A program made the translations under genes and the position numbers. DNA of 64,000 bases, taken from positions 3,036,198-3,100,197 of the forward strand of contig NZ_AP023355.1 of the NCBI RefSeq assembly GCF_016865425.1. Direction: 5' to 3'. Shown piece after piece: positions 1-8,423 of the stretch (the stretch's first letter is position 1; the number at the start of each line of letters is the position of its first letter). Source of the stretch: Actinocatenispora thailandica. GTDB lineage: Bacteria > Actinomycetota > Actinomycetes > Mycobacteriales > Micromonosporaceae. The notes under the pieces were generated by a model. That model saw only the letters and a list, made by a program, of their open reading frames with translations. It searched no databases and was not told the DNA's origin.

Positions 1-1813
1 TGTCCCACTCGAAGATCCACATCATCGGCGGCGGGTGCAGGCCGAGCGCGGTGACGGAACGGTCGGCGTACGGGCCGATGTACAGGCCGTCGGTGATCGC
101 GGTGCGCGACAGCGCGAACGCCGCGGAGATCGCCCGTACCGCGGCCGGGTCGGTGGCGAGCGTCTGCCGCACCCAGTCCGCCCGGGCCCGGGCGAGGTCG
201 AGGTCGGGGTGCCACGCCAGCCGGGCGGCGAGGTAGACGTTGAGGTCCCACAGCTGCCAGAACCCGTGCCGCAGGTACATCGCCCGCGGGCCGGCGTAGA
301 GCGGGCCGCCCTCCTGCGCCCAGTCCCAGACCCCCTCGATGTGCGGGTTGTCGGCGAGCAGCCGACGCAGCGCGGTCTGGTCGAGGGCGCCGAGATCGTC
401 GGGCAGCGCGCCGAGTCCCTCGAACTCGCGCCGGGACTGGATCTCCACGATGCGCCGCTGGTCGCCGACCGCGAGCGTCGGGTTCAGTGCCAGGTGACTG
501 TAGAAGTCGCCGGCGCTGTACTTCGTCGACACGATCAGGTGCCGGTCGTGGATGGACCCGAGTACCCGCCGGTACGAGTCGGGGTTGGTGTGCAGGTCGC
601 CGACCGGCCCGACGCCGACCGTCCAGGACCGGAAGATGACGTCCTTGCCGGCCGCGGCGGCGGGCGCGAGGACCGCGCGCAGCATCCGGCGCACCGCGGC
701 GGCCGTGGTGACCGCCAGCGCCGACGAGTAGTCCGAGCCGGGCACGTCGTAGTCGGCGCCGCCCTCGCCGACCCGGATCATCATCCCGGCAAGGTAGGGC
801 AGCTCGTGGAACAGCTCGGCGACGCCGGCCCGGTAGACCGACCACAGCGCCGGCGAGTCGACGTCCAGCCCGCCGGCGTGCCGGTCCAGGTAGCGCACCA
901 GCGGTGGGTCGGTGGCGAGCATGTCGGTGGACAGGTAGACCTTCATGCCCATGTCGTGCGCGTACTTCCAGACCGGCCCGAAGCTGCGCCGCATCGCCCG
1001 GGCCCGCGCCGGGTGCGGGTCGCCGGCGGGGTAGACACCCAGCTCGCCGAACGTCACGTACTCCAGGAAGCCGTCGACGACCACGGCGTTGTACCCCTGG
1101 GCGAGCGACCGGTCCACGAACGCCCGGAACTCGCGGGCGATGCGTGCCACGGCCTTCCGGTCCACCCACGGCGCGGCCGGCAGCATCGCCGCCGCGGCCC
1201 GCCCGGTACCGAGGGAGTAGTCGTCGCCGCGGGCGAACCGGGCCGGGTCGTCGTCCAGACCGACCGCGCCCGCGTCGGTCAACCGCAGCCCGAGCCGCGG
1301 ACGCTGCACGGCGCCCTGCTCGGCGGCGGGTACCAGCGTGCTGGCCGACCGGACCCGGTCGGCCAGGGTGTACAGCCCGGCCCGCGCGCCGGCCGCGGTT
1401 CCCGCGGTGACGCCGATCCTGGTGCCGGCCCGGCGGAGCCGGAACTGCTCGCCCGTGAGCCCGGACCCGGCGTCGATCCGGGCGACGACCGCGGCCGCCG
1501 CCGACGGGTGCGACCCGACCGCCGGCCGGGCCAGCCCACGACCCGCGTACGCGTCGGCCAGCGAGGTCGCCGCGAGTCGCACCGATCGGTCCGCGGGCAC
1601 CGCGATCGTCGAGACCGGCGGCGCCGGTACGTCCGGGCGCGCGGCCGCGGCGTGGGTGTGCTCGGCCGGTACCCGCACCGGTTGGTGGCGCTGGCCCAGG
1701 AAGGCGCTCAGCGATCCGGCCACCAGACCACCCAGCGCGACGAGAACGACGAGTACCGCGACGAGCGTCACGGACCGTGGTCGCGCCGGCGGGGGAGGGC
1801 TGGGCACGGGCAC
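1..1813 (-). CDS. Membrane-anchored GH67-like (alpha-glucuronidase-like) glycoside hydrolase, partial
   Basis: The minus-strand frame is open from a GTG at 1813 (a second in-frame GTG is at 1807) and runs off the left edge, so the C-terminus is missing. A hydrophobic stretch around residues 15-35 (VTLVAVLVVLVALGGLVAG) is a signal anchor. Then comes a GH67/GH20-type N-terminal fold (segment GEQFRLRRAGTRIGV... ending in GLYTLADRVR), followed by a TIM-barrel-like domain with LAQGYNAVVVDGFLEYV and EGVWDWAQEGGPLYAGP. The segment LAARLAWHPDLDLARARADWV resembles the GH67 region NxYxFGRLAWNPDLS. The likely role is extracytoplasmic attack on a uronate-decorated glycan. I assign the superfamily, not the substrate. 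No clear Shine-Dalgarno precedes the start. A large open frame on the opposite strand is a high-GC shadow. Confidence 0.6.
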   Translation of the reverse strand, partial: MPVPSPPPPARPRSVTLVAVLVVLVALGGLVAGSLSAFLGQRHQPVRVPAEHTHAAAARPDVPAPPVSTIAVPADRSVRLAATSLADAYAGRGLARPAVGSHPSAAAAVVARIDAGSGLTGEQFRLRRAGTRIGVTAGTAAGARAGLYTLADRVRSASTLVPAAEQGAVQRPRLGLRLTDAGAVGLDDDPARFARGDDYSLGTGRAAAAMLPAAPWVDRKAVARIAREFRAFVDRSLAQGYNAVVVDGFLEYVTFGELGVYPAGDPHPARARAMRRSFGPVWKYAHDMGMKVYLSTDMLATDPPLVRYLDRHAGGLDVDSPALWSVYRAGVAELFHELPYLAGMMIRVGEGGADYDVPGSDYSSALAVTTAAAVRRMLRAVLAPAAAAGKDVIFRSWTVGVGPVGDLHTNPDSYRRVLGSIHDRHLIVSTKYSAGDFYSHLALNPTLAVGDQRRIVEIQSRREFEGLGALPDDLGALDQTALRRLLADNPHIEGVWDWAQEGGPLYAGPRAMYLRHGFWQLWDLNVYLAARLAWHPDLDLARARADWVRQTLATDPAAVRAISAAFALSRTAITDGLYIGPYADRSVTALGLHPPPMMWIFEWD

Positions 1814-1960
1814 ATTCTGGCATGAACGACGCAGGTTGCGGTTCCGGCGTGACGAGAAGATCTGACCCTGGCGCCACCGGCGGTGGGTGACATAGCGTGG
1901 CGCGCAATGCCCGATGACAACGATGACCGGGAACCTCTGAGAGCGTGGGGGATCTGAGCA

Positions 1961-4900
1961 GTGCATGACGATCGTGTCCTGGTCGAGGCGCGCCTCGACC
2001 GGGCGATGAACCAGTGGATCCGGCCGGCGATCTACACCGCGACCGCGCCGCTCACCGTCGAGGTCTGGCACGTACCGGACGAGCCCGGTCCGGGCGGCGC
2101 GCCGATCGCCGCGGACCCGGTGCAGGTGGCCGAGGCGCTCGCCGCGGACTACCAGCCGATGCCGATCGGTACCGCCTGGGGCCGGCCGTGGTCGACCAGC
2201 TGGCTGCGGGTGCGCGGCGAGGTGCCGGCGTCGTTCGCGGGCGAGCGGGTGGAGGCGGTGTTCGACCTGGGCTTCAGCGGCGGCCCGGGCTTCTCCGCCG
2301 AGGCGATGGCCTACGACCAGGCGGGGGTGCCGATCAAGGCGCTGCACCCGCTGAACCGGTACCTGCCGGTGGCCCGGCCGGCCGCCGGCGGCGAGCGGGT
2401 CGACCTGCTGCTGGAGGCGGCGGCGAACCCGCAGATCTCGATGGGGATCGAACCCACCCAGCTGGGCGACAAGTACACCGCGGGCGACGCGCCGCTCTAC
2501 CAGCTGCGGGCCGCCGACGTGGCGGTGCTGGACGAGACGGTGTTCGCGCTGGTCGCGGACGTGGACGTGCTGTCCGAGCTGATGCACGAGCTCAGCGTCG
2601 AGGACCCGCGCCGGCACGAGATCCTGCGCGCGCTGGAGCGGATGCTCGACACGATCGACCTGCACGACGTGCCGGGTACCGCGGCCGCCGGCCGCGCCGA
2701 GCTGGCCGAGGTGCTGTCCCGCCCGGCGAACGCGTCGGCGCACCGGATCTCCGCGGCCGGTCACGCGCACATCGACTCGGCGTGGCTGTGGCCGCTGCGC
2801 GAGACGGTACGCAAGTCGTCCCGGACGTTCGCGAACGTCACCGCGCTCGCCGCGGAGTACCCGGAGCTGGTGTTCGCCGCCTCCCAGGCGCAGCAGTACG
2901 CCTGGGTGAAGAAGGCGCAGCCGGCGGTCTGGGAGCGGATCAAGCAGGCGGTCGCGGCCGGCAACTGGGCGCCGGTCGGATCGATGTGGGTCGAGTCGGA
3001 TGCGAACCTGCCCGGCGGTGAGGCGCTGGTCCGCCAGATCACCCAGGGCAAGCGGTTCTTCGCACAGGAGCTGGGCGTGGACACCCGCGGCATCTGGCTG
3101 CCCGACTCGTTCGGCTACACCGCCGCGTTCCCGCAGATCGCCCGGCTGGCCGGGCTGGACTGGTTCCTGACCCAGAAGATCTCCTGGAACCAGGTCAACC
3201 GGATGCCGCACCACACGTTCTGGTGGGAGGGCATCGACGGCACCCGGATCTTCACCCACTTCCCGCCGGCCGACACGTACAACGGGACGTTCGCCGGCGA
3301 CGAGCTGGCCCGCGCGGTGCGCAACTACGCGGAGAAGGGCGCCGGCACGATCTCGCTGCTGCCGTTCGGGCACGGCGACGGCGGCGGCGGCCCCACCCGC
3401 GAGATGCTGGAGCGGGCCCGCCGGCTGCGCGACCTGGAGGGCTCGCCGAAGGTCACCATCGAGCACCCGGACGAGTTCTTCGCCGCCGCCCGCGCGGAGT
3501 ACCCGGACGCGCCGGTGTGGTCCGGCGAGATGTACCTGGAGCTGCACCGCGGCACGTTCACCTCGCAGGCGAAGACCAAGCAGGGCAACCGGTTCTCCGA
3601 GCACCTGCTGCGCACCGCGGAGCTGTGGGCGGCGACCGCGGCCGTGCACGCCGGGGCGGACTACCCGTACGAGGCGCTGGACGAGCTGTGGCAGACGGTG
3701 CTGCTGCACCAGTTCCACGACATCCTGCCGGGTTCCTCGATCGCCTGGGTGCACCGCGAGGCGCGGGAGACCTACGGCCGGCTCCGGGAGCAGCTGACCG
3801 GGTTGATCGACGCGTCGACGCGGGCGCTGGGCGACGGCGACGGCGGGCTGCGGGTGTTCAACGCCGCTCCGACCGACCGCGCCGAGGTCACCGCCGTACC
3901 GGCCGATCTGGCCGCGACGGCGGGGCTGGCCGCCGACGCGGCGCAGAAGCTGTCCGACGGCAGCGTCGCCGCGTTCGCCACCGTACCGGCGCTGGGCGTC
4001 GGCACCGTGGCGCCGGACCTGCCGGCCGGCGGCGCCGTGACCCCGTCCACTGTGGACGGGCTGGTGCTGGACAACGGGCTGCTGCGGGTCACCGTCGACG
4101 AGCGCGGCCTGATCACCTCGGTGTACGACCACGCGCACGGCCGCGAGGTGCTGGCCCCCGGCAGCTACGGCAACCTGCTGCAGCTGCACCCCGACCACCC
4201 GAACAAGTGGGACGCCTGGGACCTGGACAAGCACTACCTGCGCCGGCACACCGACCTGACCGAGGCGGAGTCGGTCGAGGTGGTCGAGCGGGGCCCGCTG
4301 CTGTCCGCGATCCGGGTGGTGCGCCGGTTCGGCGAGTCCACCGCGACGCAGACGCTGGTGCTCGCCGCGGGCAGCCGCCGGCTGGACGTGCGGACCGAGA
4401 TCGACTGGCGCGAGTCGGAGAAGGTACTCAAGGCGGCGTTCCCGATCGACGTGCACGCGGAGCGGGAGTCGGCCGAGATCCAGTTCGGTCACGTGCACCG
4501 GCCCACGCACACCAACACGTCGTGGGACGCGGCCCGGTTCGAGGTGTACGCGCACCGCTGGATCCACGTCGGCGAGCCCGGCTACGGCGTCGCGCTGGTG
4601 ACCGACTCGACCTACGGCCACGACGTGCACCGCGCCACCCGGGACGCCGGCGGCACGACCACCACGGTACGGCTGTCGCTGCTGCGCGCGCCGCACAGCC
4701 CCGATCCGCACACCGACATCGACACCCACACCTTCAGCTACGCGCTGGTGCCGGGTGCCGAGATCGGCGACGCGGTGGCCGAGGGGTACGCGCTGAACCT
4801 GCCGCTGCGGGTCGCGGCGGCCGGCGCCACGCCGGATCCGTTGGTACGGCTGGACAACCCGGCGGTGGCGGTGGAGGCGGTCAAGCTGGCCGACGACGGC

Positions 4901-5113
4901 TCCGGCGACGTGGTCGTCCGGGCGTACGAGTCGCGGGGCGGCCGGGCCGACGTCTCGCTGCGTCCTGGCTTCGCCGCGACTGCGGTCACCGAGGTGGATC
5001 TGCTGGAACGCCCGCTGGACGACGGCGCCGCGGACCTGCTCGACGCCGACGGCACGGTGCGGCTGACGTTCCGGCCGTTCCAGATCCGCACCCTGCGGCT
5101 GCGCCGCGGCTGA
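1961..5113 (+). CDS. Alpha-mannosidase, glycoside hydrolase family 38
   Basis: A 1,050-residue GH38 enzyme that hydrolyses terminal alpha-mannose, probably in the cytoplasm since no signal peptide is present. Metal ligands are visible in HAHIDSAWLWPLRET (His270 and Asp272), and the nucleophile motif WLPDSFGYT places the catalytic Asp at 382. Downstream lie the family's KISWNQVNRMPHHTFWW, LLPFGHGDGGGGPTREMLER and LWQTVLLHQFHDILPGSS motifs, then the all-beta C-terminal domains. Length matches the family. The start is GTG 1961. It is divergent from the GH67-like gene, so both may serve glycan breakdown. A strong hairpin follows its stop. Confidence 0.95.
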   Translation: MHDDRVLVEARLDRAMNQWIRPAIYTATAPLTVEVWHVPDEPGPGGAPIAADPVQVAEALAADYQPMPIGTAWGRPWSTSWLRVRGEVPASFAGERVEAVFDLGFSGGPGFSAEAMAYDQAGVPIKALHPLNRYLPVARPAAGGERVDLLLEAAANPQISMGIEPTQLGDKYTAGDAPLYQLRAADVAVLDETVFALVADVDVLSELMHELSVEDPRRHEILRALERMLDTIDLHDVPGTAAAGRAELAEVLSRPANASAHRISAAGHAHIDSAWLWPLRETVRKSSRTFANVTALAAEYPELVFAASQAQQYAWVKKAQPAVWERIKQAVAAGNWAPVGSMWVESDANLPGGEALVRQITQGKRFFAQELGVDTRGIWLPDSFGYTAAFPQIARLAGLDWFLTQKISWNQVNRMPHHTFWWEGIDGTRIFTHFPPADTYNGTFAGDELARAVRNYAEKGAGTISLLPFGHGDGGGGPTREMLERARRLRDLEGSPKVTIEHPDEFFAAARAEYPDAPVWSGEMYLELHRGTFTSQAKTKQGNRFSEHLLRTAELWAATAAVHAGADYPYEALDELWQTVLLHQFHDILPGSSIAWVHREARETYGRLREQLTGLIDASTRALGDGDGGLRVFNAAPTDRAEVTAVPADLAATAGLAADAAQKLSDGSVAAFATVPALGVGTVAPDLPAGGAVTPSTVDGLVLDNGLLRVTVDERGLITSVYDHAHGREVLAPGSYGNLLQLHPDHPNKWDAWDLDKHYLRRHTDLTEAESVEVVERGPLLSAIRVVRRFGESTATQTLVLAAGSRRLDVRTEIDWRESEKVLKAAFPIDVHAERESAEIQFGHVHRPTHTNTSWDAARFEVYAHRWIHVGEPGYGVALVTDSTYGHDVHRATRDAGGTTTTVRLSLLRAPHSPDPHTDIDTHTFSYALVPGAEIGDAVAEGYALNLPLRVAAAGATPDPLVRLDNPAVAVEAVKLADDGSGDVVVRAYESRGGRADVSLRPGFAATAVTEVDLLERPLDDGAADLLDADGTVRLTFRPFQIRTLRLRRG

Positions 5114-5120
5114 CCGAGGT

Positions 5121-5152
5121 GCCCGGGAGGTGCCGGCCGGTACCTCCCGGGC
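5121..5152. terminator. Rho-independent-type hairpin after the mannosidase
   Basis: A perfect 11-base inverted repeat, GCCCGGGAGGT / ACCTCCCGGGC, with a 10-base loop starts 8 bases after the stop at 5113. There is no U tract, as is usual in actinobacteria. It could serve both strands, because the disrupted minus-strand gene ends at 5160. Confidence 0.75.
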
Positions 5153-5159
5153 GGCCGGG

Positions 5160-5561
5160 TCAGGTCCCGGCGCGCCGGATGCGGATGCCGTCGACGGCGC
5201 CGGCCGGCCGGCCGCCGGCCGCGAGCACCGCGGCGAGCCGGCCGCTTCGATCCACCTCGTCCGGCGCCGCGTACTCCAGCACCAGGGTCCCCGACGGGCC
5301 GCCTGCGGCGCCCAACGCCCTCCGGTACGGTCGTCGCCGCGTCGATCCGCACGCCTGCCCCGTCCCCCGATTCCGTTGCGGCGTCGACTCCGGTATCTCG
5401 GCCGGGGCTGCTGGCGATGGCCGTTCTCACCGACTCGGGCGCGGGACGCCAGCCGCGTGCCCGAGCGCCGTCGCGGAGTGCACGATGGTGTGGCTCCCGT
5501 CACGATCCGGGCGTGCCGTGGTGCGGCAGCCGGCCGGGCGGCGGAGATGATCGGCAGGCAC
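5160..5561 (-). pseudogene. Possible frame-disrupted small gene, function unknown
   Basis: The roughly 500 bases between the mannosidase and the MFS gene contain no intact gene, but protein-like minus-strand segments can be stitched across two frame changes. They run from a GTG at 5561 (VPADHLRRPAGC..., DGSHTIVHSATALG) to GWRPAPESVRTAIASSPGRD and GVRIDAATTVPEG, and then GTLVLEYAAPDEVDRSGRL to a TGA at 5160. Third-position GC is high in each segment. The first change needs one added base and the second needs one removed. I recognise no family. It may be a decayed gene or chance open frames. Confidence 0.3.
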
Positions 5562-5611
5562 CGGTTCGGCCGTGGACGCCGTACGGTCCGGCGACGGAAT
5601 GTGGGGCAGGT

Positions 5612-6741
5612 ATGCGGCGGGATCGGCTGGGCGCGTCCGGCGTGTTCGTGGTGCACGGCGCGGTCACCGGCACGTTCGCCACCCGGGTGCCGTGGCTCGC
5701 CGACCACGTCGGCGTCGGTACCGGCCAGCTCGGCCTGGCACTGCTGTTCCCGGCGATCGGTGCGATCGGTGCGATGTCGTTCACCGGCCGGCTGCTGCAC
5801 CGCTACGACGGCCGGCGGGTCACCCGGGTCCTGCTGGGCTGCTGGTGCGCCGCGCTGCTGCTGCCCGCACTGGCCCCGAACCTGCCGGCACTGTGCGCGG
5901 CGCTGCTGATCTACGGTGCGGCCTCCGGGATGGCCGACGTGGCGATGAACGCCGAGGCGGTCGCCGTCGAGCAGGCAGTCGGCCGGTCGATCATGTCCGG
6001 ACTGCACGGGCTGTGGAGCGTCGGCGGGCTCGCCGCCTCCGGGGTCGGCGTGCTGGCCGCGGCCCTGAACGTGGACGGCCGGCTGCACTTCGCGGTACTG
6101 GCGGCCGTGCTGCTGGTGCTCGGCCAGTTCGCGGCCCGGCTGCTGCCGCCGGTACGGCCCCGGCCGGACGCGGTCGAGCCGCCCGCGTTCGCACTGCCGC
6201 CCCGCCCGGTGCTGCTGCTCGGGCTGCTCGGGTTCTGCGCGGTGTTCGGTGAGGGCGCCGGCTCGGACTGGGCGGCCAAGTACCTGACCGACGTCGCCCA
6301 CGCGCCGCAGGGCGTCGCGGCCGGCGCGTACACCGGGTTCGCGTTCGCGATGGCTGCCGGCCGGCTGGTCGGTGACGGCGTGGTCAACCGGATCGGGGTG
6401 GTCGGCACGGTACGGATGGGCGGCATCCTCGCCGCCGCCGGCGCGGTGCTCGTCGCGGTGTCCCGCCAGGCGGCACCGGGCATTCTCGGGTTCGCGCTGC
6501 TCGGCGTCGGGGTGTCGGTGGTGGTACCGCTGACCTTCACCGCGGCCGGCTCGGCCACCAGCCATCCGGGGCACGCGATCGCCGGCGTCGCGACCATCTC
6601 GTACGGCGCCGGGTTCGCCGCGCCGGCGGTGATCGGCGGTATCGCCGGCGCCTCCTCACTGTCCGTGTCGTTCGTGGTGGTGGCGGTGCTGACCGGACTG
6701 ATCGCGGTGGGGGCGACCCGCTTCGCCCCCGCCGCCGCTGA
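5612..6741 (+). CDS. MFS transporter (YbjJ/fucose-permease-like); stop codon out of frame
   Basis: Twelve-helix major facilitator with ATG 5612 preceded by GGGGCAGG. It begins MRRDRLGASGVFVVHGAVTG and contains the characteristic AAYGAASGMADVAMNAEAV-like segment and EGAGSDWAAKYLTDV, typical of YbjJ-type sugar-like MFS proteins. The frame does not stop where the protein should end. It stays open through the next gene and into the folD frame, to 8311. A TGA at 6739-6741 lies one frame off, just after the run cgcccccgccgccgc. One extra C there would give a natural tail (...FAPRRR). The end coordinate therefore assumes that missing base. Substrate is unknown. Confidence 0.8.
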
Positions 6742-6835
6742 GCCGCCGGCGGACCCTCCGGCATCCGTGCCGGCCAGCCGGTGCCGTGAGGGCCGGCCCC
6801 GCAGTGCCGCGACACCTTGCGAGCCCGGCCGGCAG

Positions 6836-6861
6836 TTGCCGGGTACCGGAGCACCCGGCAA
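6836..6861. terminator. Hairpin between MFS and cyclohydrolase genes
   Basis: Perfect 9-base inverted repeat TTGCCGGGT / ACCCGGCAA around an 8-base loop, 23 bases upstream of the ATG at 6885. It may terminate the MFS transcript or act as a leader structure for the folate pair. Confidence 0.55.
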
Positions 6862-6884
6862 TCCGGCGCACGTAGGCTCGCCGC

Positions 6885-7487
6885 ATGCAGAGTGTCGACG
6901 ACTGGCTCGCCGAACTGGGGTCCGCGGCGCCCGCGCCGGGCGGCGGCGCCGCCGCGGCGATGACCGCCGCGATCGCCGCCGGACTGGTCGAGATGGTGGC
7001 CAACCTGACCACCGGCCGCACCAAGTACGCGGCATACGAGCCGGCGACCACCCGGATCCTGGCCCGCGCCGGGCAGCTGCGGACCGAGGCGGTCGCACTC
7101 GTCGGCCGGGACGCGGCGGCGTTTCGCGAGCTGATGGCGACCTACCGGACGGACCGCTCCGATCCGGGCCGGGCCGCGGCGATCCGCGCCGCGACGGTGG
7201 CCGCCGCCGAGCCGCCGCTGGCGATCGCGGCCGTGGCCGCCGAGATCGCCGACCTGGCCGCCGAACTGCCCGGCCGCTCCAACCGGACGGTGCTCTCCGA
7301 CGTCGCGGTCGCGGCCAGCACGGCCGCCGCGGCGATCGAGTCCGCCGCGATCAACGTCGAGATCAACCTGGCCGCGCTGCCCGAGCCGGACCGGGCGCCG
7401 CTCGCGGCGCGGCTCGCCGCGGCCACCGACCGCCTTGCCCCGGCCCGCGAGCTGGCCGGCCGGCTGCGCGCGGAGCTGTCGTCGTGA
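6885..7487 (+). CDS. Cyclodeaminase/cyclohydrolase family protein (FTCD_C / FchA-like)
   Basis: A 200-residue all-helical protein of the formiminotransferase-cyclodeaminase C-terminal family. It starts MQSVDDWLAELGSAAPAPGG, and the glycine-rich PAPGGGAAAAMTAA and VANLTTGRTKYA motifs are typical. Family members either deaminate 5-formimino-THF or, as in FchA/Fch enzymes, hydrolyse 5,10-methenyl-THF to 10-formyl-THF. No histidine-degradation gene is nearby. The next gene is a folD-like dehydrogenase that starts inside this stop codon (GTGA overlap), so cyclohydrolase is the better guess. That choice is inferred from context. Confidence 0.85.
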   Translation: MQSVDDWLAELGSAAPAPGGGAAAAMTAAIAAGLVEMVANLTTGRTKYAAYEPATTRILARAGQLRTEAVALVGRDAAAFRELMATYRTDRSDPGRAAAIRAATVAAAEPPLAIAAVAAEIADLAAELPGRSNRTVLSDVAVAASTAAAAIESAAINVEINLAALPEPDRAPLAARLAAATDRLAPARELAGRLRAELSS

Positions 7488-8311
7488 CCGGCCGGCTCAT
7501 CGACGGCCGGGCGATCGCCGCGGCGCTGCGCGCCGAACTCGCCGACCGGGTCGCCGCCGCGCCGGTCCGGCCGTGCCTCGCGATCGTGGTGCCGACAGCG
7601 GACGAGGGCGCCGCCTGGTACGTGCGGCAGCTGTCCCGCACCGCCGAGCGGCTCGGCATCGAGTGCCGGGTGGTCGGGCCGCCGGTCGGCGCCGACGAGC
7701 TGGTCGACCGGCTGGCCGAGCTGTCCGCCGACGACACCGTGCACGGCGTGCTGTGCCAGACACCACTGCCAGCCGGCGTCACGCCGGTGCAGGCGGGCAG
7801 CGCGATCGACGTGGCGAAGGACGTCGACGGCGCCAACCCGCGCTCGGCCGGGCTGCTCGCCGCCGGGGCCAGCGCCTACCCGCCGGCCACCGCCGCCGCG
7901 GTGCTGCACCTGCTGCGCGCCGAGGGGGTCGAGCTGGCCGGCCGGAACGCCGTCGTGGTCGGCCGGTCCACCGTGGTCGGGAAGCCGGCGGCGACGCTGC
8001 TGCTCGCCGAGCAGGCCACCGTCACCGTGTGTCACTCTCGCACCCGGGATCTCGCCGAACACACCCGCCGGGCCGACGTGCTGGTCGCGGCGGTCGGCCG
8101 GGCCGGGCTGCTCGGTGCCGAGCACGTCGCGCCCGGCGCGGTGGTCGTCGACGTCGGGACCAACCCGACCCCGGACGGTGGGCTGACCGGCGACGTCCGC
8201 ACCGACGAGGTGGTCGACGTCGCCGCCGCCGTCACCCCGGTACCGGGCGGGGTCGGCCCGGTCACCACCGCCACGCTGCTCTCGCACGTGGTACACGCCG
8301 CAGGAGTCTGA
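7484..8311 (+). CDS. folD: FolD-family methylenetetrahydrofolate dehydrogenase, catalytic Lys replaced
   Basis: A 275-residue FolD relative, GTG 7484 overlapping the preceding stop by four bases. Family motifs present are GVLCQTPLP, KDVDGANPRSAGLL, the NADP-binding NAVVVGRSTVVGKP, TVTVCHSRT and the C-terminal VTPVPGGVGPVTTATLL. The Y-V-x-x-K helix of FolD, whose lysine drives cyclohydrolase chemistry, reads Y46-V-R-Q-L50 here. The usual PCTP motif reads YPPAT. Dehydrogenase function is plausible but cyclohydrolase function is doubtful, and the overlapping FchA-like partner could supply it. It is probably a paralogue of a canonical folD elsewhere. Confidence 0.88.
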   Translation: MTGRLIDGRAIAAALRAELADRVAAAPVRPCLAIVVPTADEGAAWYVRQLSRTAERLGIECRVVGPPVGADELVDRLAELSADDTVHGVLCQTPLPAGVTPVQAGSAIDVAKDVDGANPRSAGLLAAGASAYPPATAAAVLHLLRAEGVELAGRNAVVVGRSTVVGKPAATLLLAEQATVTVCHSRTRDLAEHTRRADVLVAAVGRAGLLGAEHVAPGAVVVDVGTNPTPDGGLTGDVRTDEVVDVAAAVTPVPGGVGPVTTATLLSHVVHAAGV

Positions 8312-8336
8312 CCCCGGGCGCGACGGGGGCCCGGGG
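8312..8336. terminator. Hairpin directly after the folD stop
   Basis: CCCCGGGC / GCCCGGGG, 8-base perfect stem immediately following the TGA at 8309-8311. It closes the folate pair's transcript. Confidence 0.6.
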
Positions 8337-8423
8337 CGAGGCGGTCGGGCTCGCCCCGGCCGGTCAGCGAACGATGCGGGGTGCGGCTCGCGCCGGGCAC
8401 GGTCGGCAGGACATGATCGAGCC

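Noticed and set aside
35-1825. Long plus-strand open frame of 596 codons at the left edge
   Set aside because: Arg/Pro/Gly-rich low-complexity translation with no family; the opposite strand encodes a coherent GH67-like protein over the same bases.
6700-6745. Programmed ribosomal frameshifting at the homopolymers
   Set aside because: The sites share no heptanucleotide slippery pattern or downstream structure, and five unrelated genes are affected; sequencing error or decay is simpler.
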